Positions 8,281 through 14,996 are shown, counted from the first letter of the stretch. The stretch: 16,309 nt of DNA from Candidatus Zixiibacteriota bacterium (GCA_029933635.1 JAOZNS010000038.1:1-16309); one strand, 5' to 3'. Notes: generated by a model from the letters alone, not told the origin. A program made the numbers and translations.

Positions 8281-9075
8281 TTAAATTTTTCTCATCCTGC
8301 CTTGGGGCCCTCTCTGAAAATCAGCTTTTAAAAATTCAAATGTTTTCAAAGATTTTCCCCTTCCGGTATGATAGTCCAAAAGTGAAAGAATTCCATTGGT
8401 GATTTCCTTTAGGCGTTCCATTGGAATGTTATACGTATTTAGATCTTCGGTCTTTACCGATTGGAGTTTAAGTGCAGAGCCAACTGAACCTTTGGATAAC
8501 CTAAGGTATGCTTGATCCGCTCTGGCACATCCTTTACAGATGATGCCTCCCTTTTCCGGACTGAACAACACAAATTTCTCCTTCACCGGCTTATTACAAT
8601 TTATGCACCTATCGAACTTCGGCTTATATCCCAAAAGATGGGCTAATTTCAAAACATAGTAGCAGAAAAACTTCTCCAGCGAACTCTCCCGACAGCTTTC
8701 CATGAAGGTTAATATCTTCTGGGTCAATTCAAATACTTGAGGATTCGCTTCTTCGCCGGTGATAAGCCGATCCAAAAGCTCTAAAGAGGCAGAGGCAAAG
8801 ACGTATCGATTCAAATCCTTATAAAGTGACCGATATGACCTTATCGTGTCGCTTGAGGATAAAAGATAAATCTCGGTGGTCTTCTTCTTGTAAAAGACGA
8901 TCTGAATGTGAGAAAGGGTTTGAAGCGATCCAGCCAGCCTGCTTTTAGGTCTTCTGATTCCCTTGGCAACAACCTTGATCTTTCCATAATCCCTGGTGTA
9001 TAAGGTGGCAATTTTTGAGGTGTCACCAAATTTCATACTCTTTAAAACGATGGCTTCGGTTTTGGTGATGCTCAT
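8281..9075 (-). CDS. recO: DNA repair protein RecO
   Basis: The 264-aa protein matches RecO in length and layout. RecO binds single-stranded DNA and, with RecR, loads RecA onto SSB-coated gaps (family knowledge). The N-terminal OB-fold begins TEAIVLKSMKFGDTSKIATLY and continues through KGIRRPKSRLAGSLQ. The helical domain carries ASLELLDRL. The zinc site is complete: Cys157/Cys160 (CINC) and Cys180/Cys183 (CKGC). The C-terminus ends with basic residues. The start ATG overlaps the stop of the ftsB-like gene as ATGA, so translation is likely coupled. glyS follows after 18 bp. Confidence 0.93.
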   Translation of the reverse strand: MSITKTEAIVLKSMKFGDTSKIATLYTRDYGKIKVVAKGIRRPKSRLAGSLQTLSHIQIVFYKKKTTEIYLLSSSDTIRSYRSLYKDLNRYVFASASLELLDRLITGEEANPQVFELTQKILTFMESCRESSLEKFFCYYVLKLAHLLGYKPKFDRCINCNKPVKEKFVLFSPEKGGIICKGCARADQAYLRLSKGSVGSALKLQSVKTEDLNTYNIPMERLKEITNGILSLLDYHTGRGKSLKTFEFLKADFQRGPQGRMRKI

Positions 9076-9491
9076 GGAGATACCGAATCGGATGGAATGG
9101 GTGAGGTGGGACCTTCATCTTCATCCGGAAGATGAGATATGTTCCGGTGGATGATGCGGTATATCTTTTCCCCTTGCTTTATCATGCCCAATCTTTCTCT
9201 GGCTTGCTTTTCCAGATAGAACTCATCGAAGGAAAGCCTTCTTTTTTCAATTTCCAGATCGACGATTTCCGCATCAAGCCTTCTGGATTCCTTCTTGAGC
9301 ATCTTTTTCTCTTCCCACAAGGAATGAATCTGAATGAATCCGTAGGGCCCAGAAAAGAAACGATAACTCAATAAGCCGCCGATCAAAACCCAAAGAATTT
9401 TCTTGACCATTTTCTTTTTGGCAACACTTCGTTTTTTGATCTTTTTGAAGAAATTGCTTTTCGGTGAAATTCTTTTCCTTCTTCTGGCCAT
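9072..9491 (-). CDS. ftsB: FtsB/DivIC-type septum formation protein
   Basis: This 139-aa protein has a very basic N-terminus (MARRRKR, then KKIKKRSVAKKK), one membrane segment at about residues 27-46 (ILWVLIGGLLSYRFF), and then a coiled coil. The coiled coil spans about residues 53-85 (LWEEKKMLKKESRRLDAEI). The stretch ARERLGMIKQGEKIYRI is typical of FtsB/DivIC just after the coiled coil. Such proteins form a complex with FtsL and FtsQ at the division site (family knowledge). The C-terminus is acidic and proline/serine-rich. ATG 9491 was chosen because GAGGG lies nine bases upstream; an in-frame TTG at 9512 would place that site inside the gene. The stop overlaps the recO start. The link to recO and glyS is unusual; ftsB often sits near eno, which is about 1.2 kb away here. 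Confidence 0.82.
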   Translation of the reverse strand: MARRRKRISPKSNFFKKIKKRSVAKKKMVKKILWVLIGGLLSYRFFSGPYGFIQIHSLWEEKKMLKKESRRLDAEIVDLEIEKRRLSFDEFYLEKQARERLGMIKQGEKIYRIIHRNISHLPDEDEGPTSPIPSDSVSP

Positions 9492-9508
9492 GTGCGAATT
9501 CCCTCTGG

Positions 9509-9535
9509 TCAACCACGTTTCTTATGGGTGGTTGA
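9509..9535. repeat. 8-bp perfect inverted repeat in the ftsB leader
   Basis: TCAACCAC (9509-9516) and GTGGTTGA (9528-9535) flank an 11-base spacer, 18 bp upstream of the chosen ftsB start. It could be an operator or an RNA hairpin in the leader. There is no T-run after it. I see no stronger clue to its role. Confidence 0.4.
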
Positions 9536-9649
9536 TAAATCTTTGAGCTAACGATGTCATACGCCTTTTTAAGCGTTTGGGAAGCAAAGACTTGTGATTG
9601 AGTTCTTTTATGGAATCAGATTTTACAAATAAAATCAAATTTTTTCCTC

Positions 9650-9678
9650 TTGACAAAGAGATTTTTAGACGTATTATA
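9650..9678 (+). promoter_or_regulatory. Strong sigma-70 type promoter with no protein gene downstream
   Basis: A perfect TTGACA (9650-9655) is followed after 17 bp by ATTATA (9673-9678); a 16-bp spacing gives TATTAT. The region around is AT-rich. Transcription would start near 9685. The plus strand holds no credible coding frame from here to 16099, and the next 80 bases are full of hairpins, so the product is probably an RNA. Confidence 0.65.
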
Positions 9679-9684
9679 TAAGTG

Positions 9685-9763
9685 ATCTGAGATATTCAGA
9701 GATGGATGGCCCGTGAAGGGCCAGCGTGGAGAGTCCTGCCCAAAAAAGCGGGACTCTTCATTT
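9685..9763 (+). ncRNA. Candidate orphan structured small RNA, family unknown
   Basis: Downstream of the promoter at 9650-9678, three hairpins follow one another. The first is TCTGA/TCAGA (9686-9700, 5 bp). The second is TGGCCC/GGGCCA (9707-9723, 6 bp, loop GTGAA). The third is a long stem of about 13 pairs (9727-9739 with 9748-9760, two G-T wobbles, A-rich loop), followed by ATTT. The last stem looks like an intrinsic terminator with a weak U-tail. I do not recognise a known riboswitch or RNA family, and no gene lies downstream to be regulated in cis. The transcript would converge on the 3' end of the broken DUF3800 gene and overlap its old stop codon by a few bases. Alternatives are a structured insertion scar or a terminator region for the minus strand. 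Confidence 0.4.
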
Positions 9764-10548
9764 AAGGAAAACCTTCCCATACCCAAAAATTCTTCCATTG
9801 TAAAAATGGCGATTGTATTTTAAGTTTATAGCTTTACTAATCTCTTTACCAAAACTCTCTGTAATGTGAGGTCTTATTTGATTTTCTGCTAATATCTCTT
9901 ACTTTACAGGATGAGCCAAAGATCGGCAATCTGTAATCCTGCAATATTTGAATTTTTGGATTTTAGTTTAATTTCCTTGCTTGTTAAAACGCTTTGGAAA
10001 AAAGATGGTCCTCTAAACTGTGTTCCGTCATTATATGTTCGTCTATAAGCAGCTTTGAGTTGTCTATCCTCCGTGCCTCCGCGGCTTTCTGCCAATACAT
10101 CTCCTTCTGCATTGTGGAAATGCAACCAGCCACAATACCGTTCCAGCATGGCAACCAAACAATAATGATAGGGATGAAAGGCGGCTTCTTGGTAACGTTC
10201 AATATGGGTTCTCTTATCGATGACTATCGAAATGGTTGTATAATCTTGCTCTTCGAGGAAACTAAGAAGATCGCGATTAAAGGCTTTTTCATTCACCGGA
10301 TTCCTAAGACGCCAAAATGGACCCCGTTTATTTATTATATCACTCCTGTGTAGTATCACAGGCTCATCAGGATTATGTGGAAAATGTTTTTGCTTTAATT
10401 GCTCTAACTTGGGTTGGAAACTTGTTCTATAGATTTCGCCTTTAATAATACATCCTAAGAGACACAAATATCGTTTTGTGAGGTCTTGAATTTCGTGATA
10501 GGTGTGATCTCCAGATTCGTCTACATAAAGCCTACAGCGTAGTTTCAA
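9758..10548 (-). pseudogene. Broken DUF3800 domain gene
   Basis: The intact frame codes 214 aa (10548 to 9904). It opens with LYVDESGDH, the hallmark DESG motif of DUF3800, and ends abruptly just after AGLQIADL, the conserved C-terminal Asp motif. Beyond the stop, another frame continues the family's C-terminus: LAHPVK, a TAA stop (9899-9901), then EILAEN, ESFGKEI, KYNRHFY and GRIFGYGKVFLK, ending at TGA 9758-9760. One base is missing in the T-run at 9918-9921 (three T where four would restore DLLAHPVK), and one nonsense codon follows. Restored, the protein would be about 263 aa, normal for the family. DUF3800 is of uncertain function; an RNase H-like fold has been proposed, and it is common on mobile and variable DNA. 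TTG 10548 with GGAG six bases upstream is the likely start. Confidence 0.85.
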
Positions 10549-10617
10549 CTATTTCTCCAAGTTTTTCAGTTCTTGGTATTCGACTATATCCTTAAGGTAA
10601 GGATCGACATTATCTTG
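10549..10617 (-). pseudogene. 5'-truncated remnant of a small gene upstream of DUF3800
   Basis: Twenty-two codons read QDNVDPYLKDIVEYQELKNLEK-like coding sequence (from 10617 down) and end at TAG 10549-10551, directly abutting the TTG start of the DUF3800 gene. There is no usable start codon in this frame: a TGA lies right before it (10618-10620), and the sequence upstream belongs to a palindromic repeat region. The composition (PYLKDIVEYQEL) is typical of a real helical C-terminus. Direct stop/start contact suggests a former two-gene unit with DUF3800. I do not recognise the family. It could be chance, since 22 codons is short. Confidence 0.4.
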
Positions 10618-10651
10618 TCAAGTAGACTCCACCAAGCTTGACCCTCATATC

Positions 10652-10704
10652 TGTCATTCTAAATGTAAGGAAGAATCTAAAAAGACCCTTCCCTCAGGAT
10701 GACA
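10652..10704. repeat. Palindromic intergenic (REP-like) element
   Basis: TGTCATTCT at one end and AGGATGACA at the other form an inverted pair with one mismatch. Inside, GGAAG (10669-10673) can pair with CTTCC (10688-10692). The element resembles the widespread intergenic repeats that begin TGTCATTCTGA and contain GAAGAATCT. It sits 22 bp after the enolase stop and could fold in that transcript. Copy number in the genome cannot be seen here. Confidence 0.55.
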
Positions 10705-10726
10705 TGCTTTTCAAAAATGAACTACC

Positions 10727-12019
10727 TCATATGTTGTGAAGACCCTTTTTTCCTAAAAATTGTGCTCTTTCGCCTAATTCTTCTTCGATTCTGAGGAGAC
10801 GGTTATACTTGCAGATTCTATCGGTGCGGGAGGCGGAGCCAGTCTTTATCTGTCCGGCGTTGGTTGCCACCACCACATCGGCTATAGTTGTATCTTCAGT
10901 CTCACCGGAACGGTGAGAGACCACCGCGGTAAAGCCCGCCTTCTTTGCCATCTCAATAGCATCCAGGGTCTCGGTTAAGGTTCCAATTTGGTTGAGCTTA
11001 ATCAAAATTGAGTTGGTGGCTTTAAGCTGGATTCCCTTTTCCAATCTTCTCATATTGGTGACGTAAAGGTCATCTCCCACGATTTGAACCTTCTTTCCCA
11101 GCCTCTGATTTAACTTAACCCATCCATCCCAATCATCCTGAGCTAAGCCATCCTCGATAGAAATGATGGGGTATTTGTTTACTAAATTTTCATAAAAGTC
11201 GATCATCTCATCGGAGCCAAGCCTTTTGTTTTCTGAGCTAAGCACATATACCTTTTTATCCTCATCATAAAATTCTGAGGCGGCAGGATCCAGCGCCAAA
11301 AAGACTTCTTCTGCTGGCTTATACCCAGCCTTCTCAATCCCCTGCAAGATTACCTGAAGCGCCTCCTCGTTGGAACTTAGGTTGGGCGCAAATCCTCCTT
11401 CATCTCCCACCGCTGTATTGTAGTTTTTCTTCTTCAACACGCTTTTGAGATTATGAAAGATTTCTGCTCCCATTCTCAAAGCTTCCTTGAAGCTGGATCC
11501 ACCCACCGGCACGATCATGAACTCCTGCAGATCCACATTGTTGTCCGCATGGGATCCCCCATTCAGAATATTCATTTGGGGGACCGGGAGTATCTTGGAA
11601 TTAACTCCCCCTATATACTGATACAAGGGCAGATCGCAATAAAAAGCGGCAGCCTTACAACAGGCAAGGGAAACGCCCAGAATGGCATTTGCACCAAGGT
11701 TGCTTTTGTCCTCTGTGCCATCCAGGTCGATCAAGAATCTATCTAAGGTAACTTGATCCAAAGCGTCCAGCTCATTATCCAGAAGCTTCGGGGCGATCAC
11801 CTCATTCACATTTTTCACAGCCTTGGTCACCCCTTTGCCCAGATAGCGGCTTGGATCTTTATCTCTCAGCTCCAACGCCTCGTGCTCACCGGTGGAAGCA
11901 CCAGAGGGAACAGCCGCCCGACCAAAGGATCCATCCTCCAGAACTACATCCACCTCCACCGTGGGATTTCCGCGAGAATCAAGAATCTCCCGAGCTTGAC
12001 ATCCGATGATTGCCGGCAT
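10727..12019 (-). CDS. eno: Enolase (phosphopyruvate hydratase)
   Basis: The 430-aa protein has the normal enolase length. It interconverts 2-phosphoglycerate and phosphoenolpyruvate in glycolysis (family knowledge). Every key residue is visible. The general acid Glu207 is in GDEGGF and the general base Lys341 is in ILIKLNQIG. Magnesium ligands are Asp244 (ALDPAASEFY), Glu289 (SIEDGL) and Asp316 (VGDDLYVTN). The substrate-binding His369-Arg370-Ser371 is in SHRSGETED. The start is ATG 12019 (MPAIIGCQAREILDSRGNPT), with GGGAG eight bases upstream. An in-frame extension of 43 codons to 12148 exists but is hydrophobic and lies over the promoter region, so I rejected it. The gene appears to be transcribed alone, with a terminator of the fmdB-like gene upstream. 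Confidence 0.97.
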   Translation of the reverse strand: MPAIIGCQAREILDSRGNPTVEVDVVLEDGSFGRAAVPSGASTGEHEALELRDKDPSRYLGKGVTKAVKNVNEVIAPKLLDNELDALDQVTLDRFLIDLDGTEDKSNLGANAILGVSLACCKAAAFYCDLPLYQYIGGVNSKILPVPQMNILNGGSHADNNVDLQEFMIVPVGGSSFKEALRMGAEIFHNLKSVLKKKNYNTAVGDEGGFAPNLSSNEEALQVILQGIEKAGYKPAEEVFLALDPAASEFYDEDKKVYVLSSENKRLGSDEMIDFYENLVNKYPIISIEDGLAQDDWDGWVKLNQRLGKKVQIVGDDLYVTNMRRLEKGIQLKATNSILIKLNQIGTLTETLDAIEMAKKAGFTAVVSHRSGETEDTTIADVVVATNAGQIKTGSASRTDRICKYNRLLRIEEELGERAQFLGKKGLHNI

Positions 12020-12069
12020 ACTCCTTACTCCCTTCTTTATGGTTAGAGAGGTCTTTTCCGTTTCAACAT

Positions 12070-12097
12070 AATCTAACCCAAAGAAGATTTTTTTCAA
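12070..12097 (-). promoter_or_regulatory. Probable eno promoter
   Basis: On the minus strand TTGAAA (12097-12092) is followed after 16 bp by TAGATT (12075-12070). The start point would be near 12063, about 44 bases before the enolase ATG. A terminator for the preceding gene lies upstream, so a promoter is needed in this interval. An 8-bp stem (12198-12219) that hides an AAGGAGG-like sequence lies further upstream without a matching gene. Confidence 0.45.
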
Positions 12098-12246
12098 CAA
12101 AAAAATTGAGGTGATCAGAAAATGGACCACCCCGGCTGATAGAAGCACCTTTCTTGGAAAGATAAAATCCTCAAATCCGATTCGAGCGAACGGTTAACCC
12201 TCCTTACCTGAAAGGAAGGGGAGTAAGAATCCAAACGCTTAAATGC

Positions 12247-12272
12247 AAAAAGGCGAGAGGGGTCTCTCGCCT
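12247..12272 (-). terminator. Intrinsic terminator of the fmdB-like gene
   Basis: On the minus strand a perfect 9-bp stem, AGGCGAGAG (12272-12264) with CTCTCGCCT (12259-12251), has a four-base loop and is followed by TTTT then GCATTT. It begins 30 bp after the stop of the zinc-ribbon gene. On the plus strand there is no T-run. Confidence 0.85.
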
Positions 12273-12302
12273 TGCTAAGAGAAAAAATTGATTTTAACTC
12301 TC

Positions 12303-12575
12303 TTACTTCTTTACCGCTGCCTCTTTTTTCTCCTTTTTCTCATCTTTGTTAGCTGGAAGACCTTTTTCCTCTCTCTCCCTTCTTTTGTATGATTCACTAC
12401 GATAGTCGGTGATGTAAAACCCATTCCCCTTGAACAGAAGTCCTCCGCCGCCGGAGATTATTCTTTTAACCTTTCCTCCGCAAACGGGACAAATCTTAAC
12501 CGGCTCATCGGTTATCTTTTGGAATTTCTCAAACTGATGATGACACTTTTCACATTCATATTCATAAGTCGGCAT
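12303..12575 (-). CDS. FmdB-type zinc ribbon protein
   Basis: This small protein (90 aa) begins MPTYEYECEKCHHQFE, the hallmark of the FmdB / CxxC_CxxC_SSSS zinc ribbon family. Two CxxC pairs make the ribbon: Cys8/Cys11 and Cys29/Cys32 (CPVCGG). After the ribbon come the family's glycine-rich SGGGG and FKGNGFYITDYR motifs, then a highly charged Lys/Glu-rich tail (KDEKKEKKEAAVKK). The family's role is unclear; the name comes from a putative regulator of formamidase genes, and that function should not be transferred. GGGAG nine bases before ATG 12575 supports the start. It is flanked by its own terminator and by a 361-bp gap after dnaK, so it seems to be its own transcript. A weak promoter-like pair (CTGATT, 12660-12655; GATAAT, 12636-12631; 18-bp gap) lies upstream. 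Confidence 0.9.
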   Translation of the reverse strand: MPTYEYECEKCHHQFEKFQKITDEPVKICPVCGGKVKRIISGGGGLLFKGNGFYITDYRSESYKRREREEKGLPANKDEKKEKKEAAVKK

Positions 12576-12936
12576 CTTTCTGCTCCCTGGATGTTTTAAA
12601 AAAGTTAAACACTACTTTCAGCTATCGACGATTATCGCGTCTTTGGTAGCCTTTAATCAGAACTTATTTGTTACGTATCTTTTTCATCACTATTTGATAA
12701 TTCCTCCGCTTAGAGAGACCCACAGACTTCAGCCTGCGAAATTAACCTTGCAACTTCATGCATGGGCTCTTTTAAATGTGTGCTGTCCCCAGAACGCCTT
12801 GGCAAGGTTGAAAGCCTTGACTTATATATATGGGCTTATGAGCTTGTTAGAACAGCTTAATGCTGATCTTTCCAAAAATGGATCGAAATTTATGGGGGGC
12901 GGGAACTTATCCCGCCCCATTTCACCCGCCAAGCAG
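12576..12936. other. Gene-free interval between dnaK and the fmdB-like gene, with repeat debris
   Basis: I see no credible gene in these 361 bp. Items that stand out are CCCACAGACTTCAGCCTGCG at 12719-12738, which resembles dispersed 'CAGACTTCAG' type intergenic repeats, and the inverted pair CAAGG/CCTTG around 12802-12821. The dnaK terminator hairpin lies at 12893-12920. A long plus-strand frame crosses this region into dnaK, but it has no family resemblance and its second half is the antisense of dnaK. Confidence 0.5.
12893..12920 (-). terminator. GC-rich hairpin after dnaK, probable terminator
   Basis: The stem pairs 12896-12904 with 12910-12918 (nine pairs, mainly G-C, loop ACTTA on the plus strand). 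It begins 17 bp after the dnaK stop. On the minus strand the tail is CCATAAATTTCG, so the U-tract is weak. The stem is strong enough to end or protect the dnaK transcript. Confidence 0.6.
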
Positions 12937-14847
12937 TTAATTTACCACCTCGTAGTCTGCATCCACCGGCTCGTCCTTTCCGCCTTTCTTTTCCTCAGAC
13001 TTATCGGTCTGCGTGGTTGTTCCTTGTGTTCTTGCTCCTGCGCTTGTCTGTGCCTGCTGATACATTTTGCCAGCAGCTTGGTGCCACATGGTGGTAAGCG
13101 CTTCGGTGGCTGACTTTATCTCATCTAAGTCATTTCTTTTCAAAGCCTCTTTAACTCTGGCCACCGCTGCTTCCACCTTGGCTTTGGTATCGGAATCCAG
13201 CTTATCTCCGTATTCACGCAATCCCTTCTCGGTCTCATATACTAGCTGGTCGGCTCGGTTTCTTGTATCCACCTCCTCGCGTTTCTTTTTATCCTCAGCC
13301 GCGTGCAATTCCGCATCCTTAATCATCTTCTGAATCTCCTGCTCGGTCAATCCACTGGATGCTTCGATCCGAATGCTCTGTTGCTTGCCGGTGGCCTTAT
13401 CCTTGGCAGAGACGTTCAAGATGCCATTGGCGTCTATATCGAAGCTCACCTCGATTTGTGGCACTCCTCTGGGTGCCGGTGGTATGCCATCTAAGTGAAA
13501 TCTGCCGATGGTTTTGTTATCGATGGCCATGGGTCGCTCGCCCTGAAGCACATGAATCTCCACGGAAGTTTGATTATTTTCCGCCGTAGTGAATATCTCG
13601 GCTTTGCGAGTGGGTATGGTGGTATTTCTCTCGATCAGCTTGGTGAAAACGCCACCCAAGGTCTCAATACCCAGCGAGAGAGGAGTAACGTCCAGAAGCA
13701 ACACATCCTTCACGTCACCTGCTAAAACTCCTCCTTGGATGGCGGCCCCCACAGCTACCACCTCGTCCGGATTCACTCCTTTATGGGGCTCTTTGCCAAA
13801 AAGTTCTTGCACCGTCTGTTGAACCTTGGGCATACGGGTCATCCCACCCACCAGGATCACCTCATCTATGTCGGAGACGGACAGACCCGCATCCTTTAGA
13901 GCTTGCCTGCAGGGCTGGATTGTTCTCTGAATCAAGTCGTCCACCAGTTGTTCTAACTTGGCTCGAGTTAAGGTCAGATTCAGATGTTTCGGTCCAGAGG
14001 CATCCGCCGTGATAAAGGGAAGGTTGATGGTGGTCTCCATGGTGGTGGAAAGTTCGCATTTTGCCTTCTCCGCCGCTTCCTTCAATCTCTGTAAAGCCAT
14101 TGGGTCCTTGGAGAGATCTATCCCCTCCTGTTTCTTAAATTCCGATATGATCCAATCGATCACCCTTTTATCGAAGTCGTCTCCTCCCAGATGAGTATCT
14201 CCGTTGGTGGACTTCACCTCGAAAACTCCTTCTCCGAGTTCAAGGATGGAGATGTCAAAGGTTCCACCACCCAGGTCGTAAACTGCAATCTTTTGATCTT
14301 TCTTTTTATCCAGCCCGTAAGCTAAGGAGGCTGCGGTAGGCTCGTTGATGATCCTTTTCACATCCAATCCCGCGATCCGCCCTGCGTCTTTGGTTGCCTG
14401 TCTCTGGCTGTCGTTAAAATAGGCGGGCACGGTGATGACCGCTTGGGTTACCTTGTGACCCAGATAATCCTCAGCGGTCTGCTTCATCTTCTGCAAAACC
14501 ATGGCAGATATCTCAGGAGGCGAATATTCTTTCCCCCGTATTTCCACCCTGGCATCACCGCTAGGTCCTTCCACCACCTTGTAGGGAACTGTCTTTATCT
14601 CCGATGCCACCTCCTTATATTTTCGCCCCATGAATCTTTTGATGGAAAAGACCGTATTGTCCGGATTGGTGATAGCCTGCCTCTTAGCCACCTGACCCAC
14701 CAATCTTTCGCCGGTTTTGGTGAAAGCCACCACCGAGGGGGTAGTTCTGGACCCTTCAGCGTTTTGAATAACCACCGGATTTCCTCCCTCCATCACCGCC
14801 ACACACGAGTTGGTGGTTCCTAAATCTATTCCAATAATTTTGTTCAT
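12937..14847 (-). CDS. dnaK: Molecular chaperone DnaK (Hsp70)
   Basis: The 636-aa protein is a full-length Hsp70. The ATPase domain starts KIIGIDLGTTNSCVAV and holds ITVPAYFNDSQRQATKDAG, RIINEPTAASLAYG, VYDLGGGTFDISIL and LVGGMTRMP. The linker and start of the substrate-binding domain are at DVLLLDVTPLSLGIETLGG near residue 390. The C-terminal helical lid ends in a charged tail, DEPVDADYEVVN. DnaK folds client proteins with DnaJ and GrpE, neither of which is in the window. ATG 14847 gives the family N-terminus; an in-frame ATG at 14853 (AAAGGA only four bases upstream) and a GTG at 14856 are alternatives. hsp20 lies 149 bp upstream on the same strand, with two hairpins between them and no clear promoter of its own, so it may depend on the hsp20 promoter. 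Confidence 0.97.
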   Translation of the reverse strand: MNKIIGIDLGTTNSCVAVMEGGNPVVIQNAEGSRTTPSVVAFTKTGERLVGQVAKRQAITNPDNTVFSIKRFMGRKYKEVASEIKTVPYKVVEGPSGDARVEIRGKEYSPPEISAMVLQKMKQTAEDYLGHKVTQAVITVPAYFNDSQRQATKDAGRIAGLDVKRIINEPTAASLAYGLDKKKDQKIAVYDLGGGTFDISILELGEGVFEVKSTNGDTHLGGDDFDKRVIDWIISEFKKQEGIDLSKDPMALQRLKEAAEKAKCELSTTMETTINLPFITADASGPKHLNLTLTRAKLEQLVDDLIQRTIQPCRQALKDAGLSVSDIDEVILVGGMTRMPKVQQTVQELFGKEPHKGVNPDEVVAVGAAIQGGVLAGDVKDVLLLDVTPLSLGIETLGGVFTKLIERNTTIPTRKAEIFTTAENNQTSVEIHVLQGERPMAIDNKTIGRFHLDGIPPAPRGVPQIEVSFDIDANGILNVSAKDKATGKQQSIRIEASSGLTEQEIQKMIKDAELHAAEDKKKREEVDTRNRADQLVYETEKGLREYGDKLDSDTKAKVEAAVARVKEALKRNDLDEIKSATEALTTMWHQAAGKMYQQAQTSAGARTQGTTTQTDKSEEKKGGKDEPVDADYEVVN

Positions 14848-14904
14848 CTTCATCACATCCTTTCATCTTCATTTGAATCCTGCTAATTTTTTAATTATGA
14901 TAAA

Positions 14905-14942
14905 GCCTGTTTCTACTGCCTGAAAGGGGCGATGAAACAGGC
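14905..14942 (-). promoter_or_regulatory. Hairpin in the dnaK leader
   Basis: GCCTGTTTC and GAAACAGGC (14905-14913 and 14934-14942) form a perfect 9-bp stem with a 20-base loop. On the minus strand the loop holds CCTTTCA, which is fully complementary to TGAAAGG at the dnaK ribosome site (14865-14859), and CAGGC, which could pair with the 5' GCCTG arm instead. On the minus strand the stem is followed by TTTATC. It may be an attenuator, a stability element or part of a switch; the sequence alone cannot decide. Confidence 0.45.
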
Positions 14943-14958
14943 AACCTTTTTCTGAGGC

Positions 14959-14987
14959 TTGAGGGAGGAGTAAAACTCCTCCCTCAA
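14959..14987 (-). terminator. Perfect 12-bp hairpin after hsp20
   Basis: TTGAGGGAGGAG (14959-14970) pairs perfectly with CTCCTCCCTC plus AA (14976-14987) around a five-base loop, 9 bp after the hsp20 stop. Neither strand has a T-run after it, so it is not a textbook intrinsic terminator. A partial terminator or an mRNA 3'-end barrier that gives more hsp20 than dnaK message would fit the gene order. Confidence 0.5.
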
Positions 14988-14996
14988 AGGATTCCC

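Noticed and set aside
9616..9798. 60-codon minus-strand frame below the DUF3800 gene
   Set aside because: It lies over the orphan promoter, the hairpins and the ancestral DUF3800 3' end, which is better explained in another frame.
12020..12148. 43-codon in-frame N-terminal extension of enolase
   Set aside because: It covers the promoter region, has a hydrophobic composition foreign to enolase, and the ATG at 12019 matches the family start and has a ribosome site.
12643..13113. 156-codon plus-strand open frame
   Set aside because: Its second half is the antisense of the dnaK C-terminus, its first half covers repeat debris, it has no ribosome site and no family resemblance.
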